64,000 nt of DNA from Chryseobacterium potabilaquae (lineage in GTDB: Bacteria > Bacteroidota > Bacteroidia > Flavobacteriales > Weeksellaceae), in assembly GCF_902728265.1 (NCBI RefSeq), contig NZ_CACVBR010000020.1, positions 1 to 64,000 on the forward strand. The letters are read 5' to 3'. This document shows positions 9,885-19,100 of this stretch, one piece after another. The position numbers were made by a program, and so were the translations under genes. Each line of letters begins with the position of its first letter. Within the stretch, counting starts at the first letter, position 1. The notes beneath the pieces are model-generated. The model was not told the origin of the DNA. It made no database searches and saw nothing but the letters and a program-made list of their open reading frames with translations.

Positions 9885-10082
9885 ATGAAATCTCAAAAAA
9901 CAGGCAATGCCTCAGAGCCCAAAGGAAGGAAATCATTTGTTATTAGGATTGATGAATCGACCTATAAACTTCTTGAAAAATGGGCAAATGATGATTTTAG
10001 AAGTGTAAATGGACAAATTGAGTACTTACTTAATCAAAGCCTTATTAGTGCGGGGAGGAAGAACAAAGAAAGTAAAAATTGA
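9885..10082 (+). CDS. Arc-family ribbon-helix-helix DNA-binding protein
   Basis: A 65-aa basic protein whose middle part (RKSFVIRIDESTYKLLEKWA, then RSVNGQIEYLLNQSL) fits the Arc/MetJ ribbon-helix-helix fold: one beta strand that enters the DNA major groove, then two helices. The N-terminal 15 residues are a flexible lysine-rich tail. It follows the SPFH gene and is probably co-transcribed with it. It may regulate the pair through the ATATCA repeats upstream of the SPFH gene. The pairing resembles small autoregulated modules, but nothing here shows that it is a toxin-antitoxin system. Confidence 0.82.
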   Translation: MKSQKTGNASEPKGRKSFVIRIDESTYKLLEKWANDDFRSVNGQIEYLLNQSLISAGRKNKESKN

Positions 10083-10144
10083 AGTTTTTAATTTTCTAAA
10101 GAAAGCACTTTTCTATAGAAAAATATGAATATAAAAAGCAAATG

Positions 10145-10172
10145 AAAAGCAGAGAAATTTTCTCTGCTTTTT
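10145..10172. terminator. Bidirectional terminator between convergent genes
   Basis: AAAAGCAGAGAAA pairs with TTTCTCTGCTTTT, a 13-bp perfect stem with almost no loop. It has a following T and a preceding A on either strand. It separates the RHH gene (plus) from the small membrane-protein gene (minus). Confidence 0.8.
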
Positions 10173-10189
10173 ATATTGTAAATATACTA

Positions 10190-10381
10190 TCAATCCAGGA
10201 TGTTGGTAATATAATTTCCGATAATGGAACAGAAGTTTTTCCCTAAAAAATATATTAAAGTGGAAGTAATAATCCCCTTTACGGTGAAAAATATAATACC
10301 GCCGACACCAAAACGTTTAAACCACTGTTTCCATTTTGAGTTTTTCTTTTCCATACGGTCATTTAAAGTCTGATTTTCCAT
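10190..10381 (-). CDS. Small membrane protein of unknown function
   Basis: A 63-aa protein with a charged, lysine-rich N-terminus (residues 1-22, WKQWFKRFG near 17-25) and one long hydrophobic stretch (about 26-48), probably a single membrane helix with an inside N-terminus. I do not recognise a family. It is supported as a gene by a well-formed promoter (TTG, 19 nt, TATCTTTG) just upstream on the minus strand and by the terminator after its stop. It is divergent from the lysine catabolism genes. Confidence 0.65.
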   Translation of the reverse strand: MENQTLNDRMEKKNSKWKQWFKRFGVGGIIFFTVKGIITSTLIYFLGKNFCSIIGNYITNILD

Positions 10382-10406
10382 TTCTGAAATTCAAAAGATT
10401 ACAGGA

Positions 10407-10436
10407 CAAAGATAATTATGTTTATAATTAGTCCAA
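10407..10436 (-). promoter_or_regulatory. Promoter of the small membrane-protein gene
   Basis: On the minus strand, TTG (10436-10434), 19 nt, then TATCTTTG (10414-10407) matches the Bacteroidetes housekeeping promoter TTG-N17..23-TAnnTTTG. The start codon is 26 bases further on. Confidence 0.7.
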
Positions 10437-10464
10437 ATAAAAATGTGTTAAAAAAATTAAAATT

Positions 10465-10493
10465 TTGCGATTCAAAGAATATTTTTAACTTTA
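10465..10493 (+). promoter_or_regulatory. Near-consensus promoter of the lysine catabolism dehydrogenase gene
   Basis: TTG (10465-10467), 18 nt, then TAACTTTA (10486-10493) matches the Bacteroidetes consensus except for the last base. The ATG is 24 bases downstream. Confidence 0.55.
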
Positions 10494-10516
10494 GGCAAAA
10501 CGAAAAGTAAGATTTT

Positions 10517-12067
10517 ATGTCTAAAAAAGTAAAGGATTTTGGGATTGAAAAAACACTCAAAAATTTAGGGATTAAGGAGGAGAATAAAGGAACTTCAGTA
10601 GGAGGAAAATATTTCGCATCAGGAAAAATAATAGAAAGTTTTTCACCTGTAGATGGTAATTTAATTGCTAAAGTAAAAACTTCTGGAAAGAGCGATTACG
10701 ATAAGGTAATAGAGACATCGCAAAAAGCGTTTCAGGAATTCAGACTGATGCCTGCTCCCAAAAGAGGAGAGATTGTAAGACAGTTGGGCCAAAAATTAAG
10801 AGAATACAAAGACGATCTTGGAAAACTTGTTTCTTACGAAATGGGTAAATCTTTACAAGAAGGACTGGGAGAAGTTCAGGAAATGATTGATATTTGTGAT
10901 TTTGCTGTTGGATTATCTAGGCAGCTTCACGGCTATACAATGCATTCTGAAAGAGCAGGACACAGAATGTATGAACAATATCATCCTCTTGGAATAGTAG
11001 GAATTATTACGGCGTTCAATTTTCCTGTTGCTGTTTGGGCTTGGAATACAGCACTAGCATGGATTTGTGGAAATGTGACTATTTGGAAACCATCTGAAAA
11101 GACTCCACTTTGTGCTGTTGCCTGCCAAAATATCATGATGGAAGTTTTAAAAGAAAATAATTTGCCTGAAGGTATTTCAAGTGTACTGGTTGCAGATCAT
11201 GAAATTGGACAAAAATTAGTGGAGGATAAAAGGGTTTCTTTAATTTCTTTTACAGGATCAACAAGAGTTGGAAGAATGGTTTCTTCTAAGGTTGCGGAAA
11301 GATTCGGAAAATCAATTCTTGAGTTAGGCGGAAATAATGCAATTATAGTGTCGAAAGATGCAGATCTTGATATGTCCATTATTGGAGCTGTTTTTGGAGC
11401 AGTAGGAACTGCAGGACAGAGATGTACAACAACAAGAAGGCTTATTATTCATGAAAGTGTATATGATGAAGTGAAGAAAAGACTGGTAAAAGCATATGGG
11501 CAGTTGAAAATTGGAAATCCTTTAGATGAAACAAATCATGTAGGGCCTCTGATTGATACAGATGCTGTACGTCAGTATGAAGAAGCGGTTAAAAAATGTC
11601 AAAAAGAAGGAGGTAAGTTTATTGTTGAAGGAGGTGTTTTAAAAGGTAAAGAATATGAGTCCGGTTGTTATGTAAAACCCTGTATTGCAGAAGTGAAAAA
11701 CTCATATGAAATTGTTCAGCATGAAACCTTTGCTCCGATTTTATATCTTATAAAATACAAAACACTAGAAGAAGCAATTGCTATTCAAAATGATGTTCCT
11801 CAAGGTCTATCATCAGCTATTATGACACAAAACTTAAGAGAAGCAGAATTATTCCTTTCTCATGCAGGTTCAGATTGTGGAATTGCTAACGTTAATATAG
11901 GAACTTCCGGGGCTGAAATTGGAGGAGCTTTTGGTGGAGAAAAAGAAACTGGTGGTGGTAGAGAATCTGGTTCAGATGTTTGGAGGTATTATATGAGAAG
12001 GCAAACCAATACAATCAATTATACAACAAATCTTCCTTTAGCGCAAGGAATTAAATTTGACCTGTAA
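10517..12067 (+). CDS. amaB: L-2-aminoadipate-6-semialdehyde dehydrogenase (ALDH7-type)
   Basis: A 516-aa NAD(P)-dependent aldehyde dehydrogenase of the ALDH7/antiquitin type. The catalytic cysteine is C303 in GQRCTTTRRL and the general-base glutamate is E269 in LELGGNNAI. The nucleotide-binding SFTGSTRVGR stretch and the closing ETFAPILYL motif are present. ALDH7 proteins oxidise 2-aminoadipate-6-semialdehyde, in equilibrium with piperideine-6-carboxylate, to 2-aminoadipate. The next gene encodes lysine 6-aminotransferase, which makes exactly this substrate, so the pair converts lysine to 2-aminoadipate. The specific substrate rests on subfamily resemblance plus this neighbour. A strong hairpin separates the two genes. 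Confidence 0.88.
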   Translation: MSKKVKDFGIEKTLKNLGIKEENKGTSVGGKYFASGKIIESFSPVDGNLIAKVKTSGKSDYDKVIETSQKAFQEFRLMPAPKRGEIVRQLGQKLREYKDDLGKLVSYEMGKSLQEGLGEVQEMIDICDFAVGLSRQLHGYTMHSERAGHRMYEQYHPLGIVGIITAFNFPVAVWAWNTALAWICGNVTIWKPSEKTPLCAVACQNIMMEVLKENNLPEGISSVLVADHEIGQKLVEDKRVSLISFTGSTRVGRMVSSKVAERFGKSILELGGNNAIIVSKDADLDMSIIGAVFGAVGTAGQRCTTTRRLIIHESVYDEVKKRLVKAYGQLKIGNPLDETNHVGPLIDTDAVRQYEEAVKKCQKEGGKFIVEGGVLKGKEYESGCYVKPCIAEVKNSYEIVQHETFAPILYLIKYKTLEEAIAIQNDVPQGLSSAIMTQNLREAELFLSHAGSDCGIANVNIGTSGAEIGGAFGGEKETGGGRESGSDVWRYYMRRQTNTINYTTNLPLAQGIKFDL

Positions 12068-12098
12068 ACATTTAGCTTAAATACAACAAAAAAATTAA

Positions 12099-12137
12099 AA
12101 CCACGAATAATTAAATATACTTTAACAATTCGTGGTT
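12099..12137 (+). repeat. Perfect 10-bp inverted repeat between the two lysine catabolism genes
   Basis: AACCACGAAT (12099-12108) and ATTCGTGGTT (12128-12137) form a perfect stem with a 19-nt AT-rich loop. No T-run follows, so a classical terminator is unlikely. It could be an RNA processing or stability element, or an operator. Confidence 0.6.
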
Positions 12138-12156
12138 AAATCACAACAAAAATAAT

Positions 12157-13482
12157 ATGGAACATACATTAGACATACCAGCAAATAAAGTAAAAAGCAC
12201 AGTAGGTAAGCACGTGTTAGCAGATGGATTCGATCTTGTTATGGATATTGAGAAATCTCATGGTTCATGGCTATATGATAAGCTTACGAATAAAGAATAT
12301 CTAGATATGTTTTCCATGTTTGGCTCTGCTTCTATTGGTTATAATCACCCATACTTGTTAGAGAGATCTTCTTGGTTGGGAAAAATGGCTGTTAATAAAC
12401 CTACTTTAGCGGATGTATATTCTGAAGAATATGCTCATTTTCTTGAAGTATTTGAAAGGGTTGTAATTCCTGAAGAGCTGCAATATGCATTTTTTATTGA
12501 AGGAGGGGCTTTAGCTGTTGAAAATGCGATGAAAGCATGTTTTGACTGGAAAACGCATAAAAATTTTGAGAAAGGCAGCAATATAGAAGCGGGAATCTGT
12601 ATCCATTTCAGACAGGCATTTCATGGGAGAAGTGGATATACTTTGAGTTTGACAAATACTTCAGACCCAAGAAAATACCAGTATTTTCCAATGTTTGATT
12701 GGCCAAGAATTCTTAATCCTAAATTGACTTTTCCTATTACAGAAGAAAATTTAGAAAAAACAATTGATAATGAAAAGCTAGCATTAATTCAAATTGAAGA
12801 AGCGATATTAATGCATCCGGATAAGGTAGCTTGCATTATCATTGAGCCTATCCAGGCAGAAGGAGGAGATAATCATTTCAGAGATGAGTTTTTATTAGGT
12901 CTAAGAAAGATTTGCGATGATAACGAGATTCTATTGATTTTTGATGAAGTGCAAACAGGAATTGGTATTACAGGGAAAATGTGGGCTTTTCAACATTTTA
13001 CAGCAAAACCGGATATTATTTCTTTTGGTAAGAAGACTCAGGTTTGTGGAGTTCTAGCTAATAAAGAAAAATTTGATGAAGTACCTAAAAATGTTTTTAG
13101 AGAAAGTTCAAGAATTAATTCTACTTTTGGGGGGAATTTTATTGATATGCTTCGATTTCAGTTAACTATGGAAGTGATTGAAAAAGAAAATCTTGTTGAA
13201 AATGCAAAAAACGTTGGGGAATATCTACTAGAAAATTTACAAAAACTAGCTGAAAAATACCCTGAAAAAGTTTCTAATGCAAGAGGAAGGGGTTTAATGT
13301 GTGCCATAGATTTACCAAGTCATGAACAAAGAAACACTTTAAGAGACATTCTTTTTGAAGATGGTTTAATTATTTTAGCTTGTGGAGATCAATCACTTCG
13401 TTTTAGACCTCATTTAAATGTTTCAAAAGAAGAGATTCAACTTGCAATAGACAAAATAGAAAATAATATTAACAAAATTTAA
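12157..13482 (+). CDS. lat: L-lysine 6-aminotransferase (lysine epsilon-aminotransferase)
   Basis: A 441-aa class III PLP-dependent aminotransferase. The lysine that should bind PLP is K292 in FGKKTQVCG, and the preceding IFDEVQTGIGITG motif provides the cofactor aspartate. The FGKKTQVCG signature and the EGGALAVENAMKA segment are characteristic of lysine 6-aminotransferases such as mycobacterial Lat, rather than ornithine aminotransferases. The reaction transfers the epsilon-amino group of lysine to 2-oxoglutarate, giving glutamate and 2-aminoadipate-6-semialdehyde. The upstream gene encodes the dehydrogenase for that product. The cofactor site is complete and the length is normal. Confidence 0.92.
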   Translation: MEHTLDIPANKVKSTVGKHVLADGFDLVMDIEKSHGSWLYDKLTNKEYLDMFSMFGSASIGYNHPYLLERSSWLGKMAVNKPTLADVYSEEYAHFLEVFERVVIPEELQYAFFIEGGALAVENAMKACFDWKTHKNFEKGSNIEAGICIHFRQAFHGRSGYTLSLTNTSDPRKYQYFPMFDWPRILNPKLTFPITEENLEKTIDNEKLALIQIEEAILMHPDKVACIIIEPIQAEGGDNHFRDEFLLGLRKICDDNEILLIFDEVQTGIGITGKMWAFQHFTAKPDIISFGKKTQVCGVLANKEKFDEVPKNVFRESSRINSTFGGNFIDMLRFQLTMEVIEKENLVENAKNVGEYLLENLQKLAEKYPEKVSNARGRGLMCAIDLPSHEQRNTLRDILFEDGLIILACGDQSLRFRPHLNVSKEEIQLAIDKIENNINKI

Positions 13483-13491
13483 AATACCGAC

Positions 13492-13522
13492 TTGTAATTT
13501 TAAAAAAATCATCGTATATTTA
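13492..13522 (+). promoter_or_regulatory. Near-consensus promoter of the DUF2007 gene
   Basis: TTG (13492-13494), 20 nt, then TATATTTA (13515-13522) lies 24 bases before the ATG. The -7 box differs from TAnnTTTG only at the last base. Confidence 0.5.
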
Positions 13523-13545
13523 GATACTGAAAAATGATATAGAAT

Positions 13546-13773
13546 ATGGAAAGAAGTACACGAGTATCAGTTTTTGAAAGTGATAACCCTTCAGAAATTC
13601 AGTTAATCAAATCTAAATTAGATGATGCCCAAATTGTTAATGCCGTTGAAAATAGTTATTTGACTTTTACAACAACACCTACGGCAACATCATTAAAAGT
13701 AATGGTAGATTTAGAAGATGAGAAGAAAGCGTTTGAAATTATAGATTCCTTTCTTCAACAAAATGAAAATTAA
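13546..13773 (+). CDS. DUF2007 putative signal-transducing protein
   Basis: A 75-aa protein matching the pattern of DUF2007: a short beta-alpha-beta-beta-alpha-beta unit with FESDNPSEIQLIKSKLDDAQI at the start and a final LKVMVDLEDEKKAFEIIDSFL strand-helix. The fold resembles a small ferredoxin-like sensor domain related to PII-type folds, but the function is not established. It has its own near-consensus promoter and a strong terminator, so it appears to be expressed as a single gene. Confidence 0.8.
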   Translation: MERSTRVSVFESDNPSEIQLIKSKLDDAQIVNAVENSYLTFTTTPTATSLKVMVDLEDEKKAFEIIDSFLQQNEN

Positions 13774-13810
13774 TAAAAAACAATTTCATAATTTTAAATT
13801 TTACTACTTC

Positions 13811-13852
13811 AAACCGAAAATTAATGCAAATTAGTTTTCGGTTTTTATTTTT
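13811..13852 (+). terminator. Terminator of the DUF2007 gene
   Basis: AAACCGAAAA (13811-13820) pairs with TTTTCGGTTT (13835-13844), and a T-rich run follows. Confidence 0.8.
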
Positions 13853-13879
13853 TATCAGCTAAAAAATATAATATAAAAG

Positions 13880-14395
13880 ATGAATTCAGAAGAAATTACC
13901 TTAAGGAAAGCAGAGATAGATGACAAAAATGTTATTTGGGGCATTATACAACAGTCCATTGAAAGACGAAGACAAGATGGTAGTACTCAATGGCAGGATG
14001 GTTATCCTAATGAAGAGACTGTAGAAAGTGATATCGCTAAAGGGTTTGGATATGTTCTCACCATAAATGGTGAAATTGCCGTTTTTGCCGCTTTAATTTT
14101 AAATGATGAACCTGCTTATAGTTCCATTGAAGGAAAATGGCTAAGTGATGGAGAGTTTGTAGTTGTTCATAGAGTTGCAGTAGACGAAAAGTTTGCAGGC
14201 AAAGGGATGGTAAAAAAACTGTTTGACCATATAGAAGGTTTTACAAGATCTCATGGAATTCAAAGTATAAAAGTTGATACTAATTATGATAATATAGCAA
14301 TGCTTAAAATTCTTGAAAGTAAGGGATATTCCTATTGTGGTGAAGTTTTTTTGGCCGGAGGGGTAAGAAAAGCATTTGAGAAGATTATAATTTGA
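13880..14395 (+). CDS. GNAT family N-acetyltransferase
   Basis: A 171-aa single-domain acetyltransferase of the GNAT fold. The acetyl-CoA pyrophosphate loop appears as KFAGKGMVKKLF (about residues 104-115), preceded by the beta-4 strand VVHRVAVD. The C-terminal part has the usual DTNYDNIAMLKILESKGY segment. GNAT enzymes transfer an acetyl group to an amine, and the substrate cannot be read from sequence. The N-terminal IIQQSIERRRQDGSTQWQDGYP stretch is typical of Flavobacterial members annotated only to family level. It stands between the DUF2007 gene and the efflux operon on the same strand. Confidence 0.85.
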   Translation: MNSEEITLRKAEIDDKNVIWGIIQQSIERRRQDGSTQWQDGYPNEETVESDIAKGFGYVLTINGEIAVFAALILNDEPAYSSIEGKWLSDGEFVVVHRVAVDEKFAGKGMVKKLFDHIEGFTRSHGIQSIKVDTNYDNIAMLKILESKGYSYCGEVFLAGGVRKAFEKIII

Positions 14396-14468
14396 GCAAA
14401 AAGTTAAATTGATTTTCATTGAATTTTTAAAACGTACTCTATTTATAATGTCTATTAAGTTTGTTCGT

Positions 14469-14495
14469 TTGGTTCAGAACTAATTTCTACATTTG
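14469..14495 (+). promoter_or_regulatory. Candidate operator and -7 box of the efflux operon
   Basis: A near-perfect palindrome TTGGTTCAGAACTAA (14469-14483) is followed by TACATTTG (14488-14495), a consensus -7 box, with the ATG of the regulator gene 18 bases later. The palindrome would lie between the -33 and -7 contacts, a suitable place for repression by the MarR-like product. Binding is an inference. Confidence 0.5.
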
Positions 14496-14512
14496 TTTCA
14501 TACTTTTATATT

Positions 14513-14968
14513 ATGAATCGAAGTATAGAAATTGACGAAAAAATTTTCCAAGATGCTGTGAAATTTTACGGGGTTATTTTTAATATCCCACTTTTAGCTT
14601 CAAAAATATATGCATACCTCCTCTTCGATTACGAAAGAGGAGGTATTACTTTTGATGAATTTGTAGATGTTTTTTCAGTCAGTAAAAGCTCTGTGTCAAC
14701 AAGTATTTCATTATTACTAAATGCTCAGCTCATCATTGATCATAGTAAGATGGATGAAAGAAAAAGATATTTTTTTATAAATGATGAGTACAAAAAAATA
14801 AGATTTGAAAAAATAGTTCAGAAGATGCAAGATGAATTAAAACTAATAGATGATCTCAATAATTTTAAAAAAGTTGAAGACATTGAATACAATACTAAAA
14901 TGGAAGCTTACAAAGCCCTTTTAAATAAAAATATAATAAATATTCAAGAATCTCTTAATAAACTATAA
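14513..14968 (+). CDS. GbsR/MarR-like winged-helix regulator of the efflux operon
   Basis: A 151-aa protein with a winged-helix DNA-binding region (about residues 30-90: GVIFNIPLLASKIYAYLLF, then FVDVFSVSKSSVSTSISLLL) and a helical C-terminus that probably makes the dimer. The pattern fits GbsR/MarR-type regulators. Its stop codon is 2 bases before the efflux adaptor gene, so all four genes are likely one operon. First position suggests autoregulation and a repressor role. A palindrome overlaps its promoter region. The ligand is unknown, though such regulators commonly release DNA on binding toxic hydrophobic compounds. Confidence 0.82.
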   Translation: MNRSIEIDEKIFQDAVKFYGVIFNIPLLASKIYAYLLFDYERGGITFDEFVDVFSVSKSSVSTSISLLLNAQLIIDHSKMDERKRYFFINDEYKKIRFEKIVQKMQDELKLIDDLNNFKKVEDIEYNTKMEAYKALLNKNIINIQESLNKL

Positions 14969-14970
14969 AA

Positions 14971-16155
14971 ATGAATAACAAGCTAGCTATACTTTCTTTC
15001 GCCGTATTTTCATTAACGGCCTGCAAAAAAGAAGCTCCGAAACAAGGAGGTCCAAAACCGTATCCTGTCGTTTCTGTGGAAGCAAAAAATATAACAGGAT
15101 ATCAGACATTTCCTGCTACTATTCAAGGGAGAATAAATAATGATGTACGGGCTAAAATACAAGGATATATTACCCAGGTTTTAGTAGATGAAGGACAATA
15201 TGTGACAAAGGGACAACCTCTATTTCGCCTTGAAACAAATATATTGAATGAAAATGCAGCAGCTTCTAAAGCGGGTATTGGAGCTTCAGAATCGAGCATA
15301 GCTGCAGCACAAGCTTCAGTGAATGCAGCTCAAGTGGAAGTAAATAAACTAAAACCCTTAGTACAAAAGAATATTATTAGTGATGTCCAGCTCCAGACAG
15401 CACAAGCTAATTTGGCTCAGGCTCAGGCACAGCTTCAACAAGCAAATGCAGCCAAAAGACAAGCGGTAGCAAACTATAAAGGAGTGGAGGCTAATATTGA
15501 ATATTCTATAATTCGTGCTCCTATTTCAGGCGTAATTGGAAAGCTTCCTTTGAAAGTGGGTAGCTTGGTTGGACCTACTGATCAAACACCTTTAACAACC
15601 ATTTCGGATACTTCCGAGATATACGCCTATTTTTCGATGAATGAGAAAGAGTATTTTGATTTTCTAGAAAAATCTCCCGGAGCTTCAATGCCTGAAAAAA
15701 TTAAGAATCTTCCTATGGTGGATTTGCAATTAGCCAATGGTAGTATTTATTCTGAAAAGGGAAGAATTGAAGCAATAACAGGGCAAATTGATCCTACAAC
15801 AGGAACTATTCAATTTAGGGTAGGATTTACTAATGCTCAAAAACTCTTAAGTAATGGAAATAGTGGAACTATTCGATTCCCACAAACCTATGATAATGTA
15901 TTGGTAGTTCCGGAAAGTGCTACATATGAACAACAGGGTATTGTCTATGTTTATAAAGTAGAGAAAGATACAGCTAAAAATGTGGTAATTGATGTTATTG
16001 ACAGAATTGATAATATGGCTCTCATTAAATCTGGAGTTAATAAAGGAGAAACAATAATAGCAGCAGGGATTGGAGGCTTGAAGTCCGGAACTGCTGTTCA
16101 ACCAAAACCCGTTAAAATGGATAGTCTTGTTCAATCAATAAAACCGAAATTCTAA
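14971..16155 (+). CDS. RND efflux periplasmic adaptor lipoprotein (AcrA-like)
   Basis: A 394-aa membrane-fusion protein with a lipoprotein signal (lipobox LTAC, acylated C18). Biotinyl-lipoyl halves flank a coiled-coil hairpin rich in Ala/Gln (about residues 95-170, with repeated AQAQLQQANAAKRQA-type heptads). Beta-barrel and membrane-proximal domains follow (IRAPISGVIGKL, then GTIRFPQTYDNVLVVPESA). It bridges the inner-membrane RND pump to the outer-membrane channel, both encoded directly downstream. Gaps of 2 and 1 bases to its neighbours indicate translational coupling. Confidence 0.93.
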   Translation: MNNKLAILSFAVFSLTACKKEAPKQGGPKPYPVVSVEAKNITGYQTFPATIQGRINNDVRAKIQGYITQVLVDEGQYVTKGQPLFRLETNILNENAAASKAGIGASESSIAAAQASVNAAQVEVNKLKPLVQKNIISDVQLQTAQANLAQAQAQLQQANAAKRQAVANYKGVEANIEYSIIRAPISGVIGKLPLKVGSLVGPTDQTPLTTISDTSEIYAYFSMNEKEYFDFLEKSPGASMPEKIKNLPMVDLQLANGSIYSEKGRIEAITGQIDPTTGTIQFRVGFTNAQKLLSNGNSGTIRFPQTYDNVLVVPESATYEQQGIVYVYKVEKDTAKNVVIDVIDRIDNMALIKSGVNKGETIIAAGIGGLKSGTAVQPKPVKMDSLVQSIKPKF

Positions 16156-16156
16156 G

Positions 16157-19100
16157 ATGATTAAAAATTTTATAAATAGACCGGTTTTATCGACTGTAAT
16201 ATCAATTTTGATTGTTATTCTCGGTATTTTGGGGCTTGTTTCCTTGCCGGTTACCCAATATCCGGATATTGCACCTCCTACTGTAAGTGTAAGTACAAAC
16301 TATACAGGGGCTAATGCAGAAACGGTAATGAAAAGTGTGGTGGTTCCTTTGGAAGAGCAGATCAATGGAGTAGAAGGTATGGACTATATTACATCTACTG
16401 CTGGGAATGATGGTTCAGCACAAATTCAGGTGTTTTTTAAGCAGGGGATTGATCCAGATATTGCTGCGGTGAATGTACAAAATCGTGTTGCGAGAGCAAC
16501 TCCTTTGCTTCCTGCTGAAGTAACTCGTTCGGGCGTTGTGACGCAAAAACAACAAACAAGTGCTTTGATGTATATGTCTTTCTATTCTGAAAATAAGGAT
16601 CTAGATGATGTCTTTCTCCAAAACTTTCTCAATATTAACATTATTCCGAATTTGAAAAGGATCAATGGGGTAGGAGATGCTAATGTATTTGGAGGGAAAA
16701 ATTATTCTATGAGAATATGGTTGGATCCTGCTAAAATGGCAGCATATAGTGTAACTCCGACTGATGTTACGAATGCCATTAATGAACAGAGTAGGGAAGC
16801 TGCTGCGGGTTCTATAGGACAGAATAGTGGAAGTTCATTTGAATATATCATTAAATATGTTGGAAAATTTAATGAGAAAGAGCAATATGATAATATTATC
16901 ATTAAATCTCTTGGAGATGGACAAAACCTGATGCTAAAAGATGTAGCTAAAGTGGAATTGGCAGGTCAATCTTATACAGGAATAGGAGAGAATGGAAATA
17001 ACCCTTCTATCAGTATGGGAATTTTCCAAACACCAGGTTCCAATGCTCAAGAGATTATTAAAAACATTAAAACGTATCTAAAGTCTGCTGAAAATACTTT
17101 TCCTAAAGGAATTAAATATACTTTTAATTTTGATACCAATGAGTTTCTAGACGCTTCCATCGAAAAAGTAATTCATACCTTGATTGAAGCATTTATTTTG
17201 GTATTTATAGTGGTATATATTTTTCTGCAAGATTTTAGGTCTACCCTAATTCCGGCAATTGCAGTTCCGGTATCCATTGTAGGAGCATTCTTTTTCTTGA
17301 ATCTATTTGGATATTCATTAAATCTTTTAACATTATTTGCATTAGTTCTTGCCATTGGTATTGTGGTGGATGATGCAATTGTTGTTGTGGAAGCTGTCCA
17401 TGCAAAGATGGAACATGGTATTTCAGATGCAAAAAAAGCTACGGTAGAGGCAATGGATGAGATTACGGGAGCGATTATTTCAATTACTTTAGTAATGGCC
17501 TCTGTATTTATTCCTGTAACATTTATAACCGGGCCAACGGGGGTATTTTATCAACAATTTGGTATTACACTCATCGTGGCAATTGTCATTTCTGCGATTA
17601 ATGCACTAACTCTAAGTCCTGTTTTATGTTCTTTATTTTTAAAACCTCATGCAGAACACCATGAAGAATATAAAAATATGAACTTCGTTCGTAAGTTTTT
17701 CTATAAATTTAATATAGCTTTTAAAACAGCAACAGAAAGATATGGAAGAGGATTTGTATTTCTTTTGAGACATAAATGGGTTACACTCATTATTTTTGCT
17801 ATTACAGGAGGAATTTTGTATTGGGCAAGTACTTCTATGAAAAAAGGATTTGTTCCTACTGAAGATAGGGGTATTATTTTTACTGATGTTCAGTTACCTC
17901 CAGGAGCTTCTATGGAGAGAACTTATAATGCTTTGAAAACCCTTCAGGCAAATGCTTTAAAAATTCCCGGAATTCAAAATGTTACAATTTCTACAGGTCG
18001 GGGATTTTTATCCGGAAACGGAAGTAATAATGGACTAGCTTTCATTAAACTAAAACCATTTGACGATCGTAAAGATGGTGGACAGACCTCAGAGGATATT
18101 ACCAAAAAATTATTTGGGATATCAGGAGCTGTTCCTGATGCTAAAATTGTATTTTTTCAACCTCCTAGCGTGCCTGGTTTTGGAAATAGTGCGGGTTTTG
18201 AAATGGTGCTATTGGATAAATCAGGAGGAGAGTATGCTGAATTAGATGCTAAGACCAATGAATTTATTGGGAAGTTGATGCAACAGCCTGAGATTGAATT
18301 TGCTCAAACATCATTCAATACCAAATATCCACAGTATCAAATGAATATTAATGTGCCATTAGCAAAGCAATTAGGGGTTTCTGTAAGTGATATCTTAGCC
18401 ACTATGCAAGGATATATTGGAGGGATCTATACTGCGGATTTTACGAAATATGGTAAACAATTCAGAGTCATGGTACAAGCACTTCCGGAAAATAGAGAAA
18501 AAATAGAAAACCTTAACGAATTGTATGTAAGAACAGGTTCTGGAATTATGTCTCCAATTTCTCAATTTGTTTCGCTTGAAAAAGCCTATGGACCTCAGTC
18601 TGTAAGCCGTTATAATTTATTTACTTCTGTAAAAATTACGGGAGGTAACTCTCAGGGGTATAGTTCCGGGGATGCTATTGCTGCTGTACAAAAGGTGGCT
18701 GATGAAACTTTAAATCAAAATTATTCTGTAGAATTTACAGGATTGTCAAGAGAAGAACTTGCATCCGGATCTCAGACAATCTTAATTTTTGCATTAAGTT
18801 TAATTTTTGTGTATTTCATACTTTCAGCACAATATGAAAGTTACATTCTTCCATTAATTGTGGTTATCTCTCTACCTTTAGGGGTTATGGGAGCTTATTT
18901 TGGTCAAAAGATTATGGGCTTAGAAAATAATATTTATTTTCAGATTGCTTTGATTATGTTGGTTGGATTATTGGCTAAAAATGCCATTTTGATTGTAGAG
19001 TTTGCGGTCCAAAGAAGACATCATGGGGAAACGATAGTAATGTCTGCTATTAATGCTGCAAAAGCTAGATTAAGACCTATTTTAATGACCTCATTTGCAT

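Noticed and set aside
9885..10381. Toxin-antitoxin system made of the RHH protein and the 63-aa membrane protein
   Set aside because: The two genes are convergent with a terminator between them, and the membrane protein has its own promoter, so they are not one operon.
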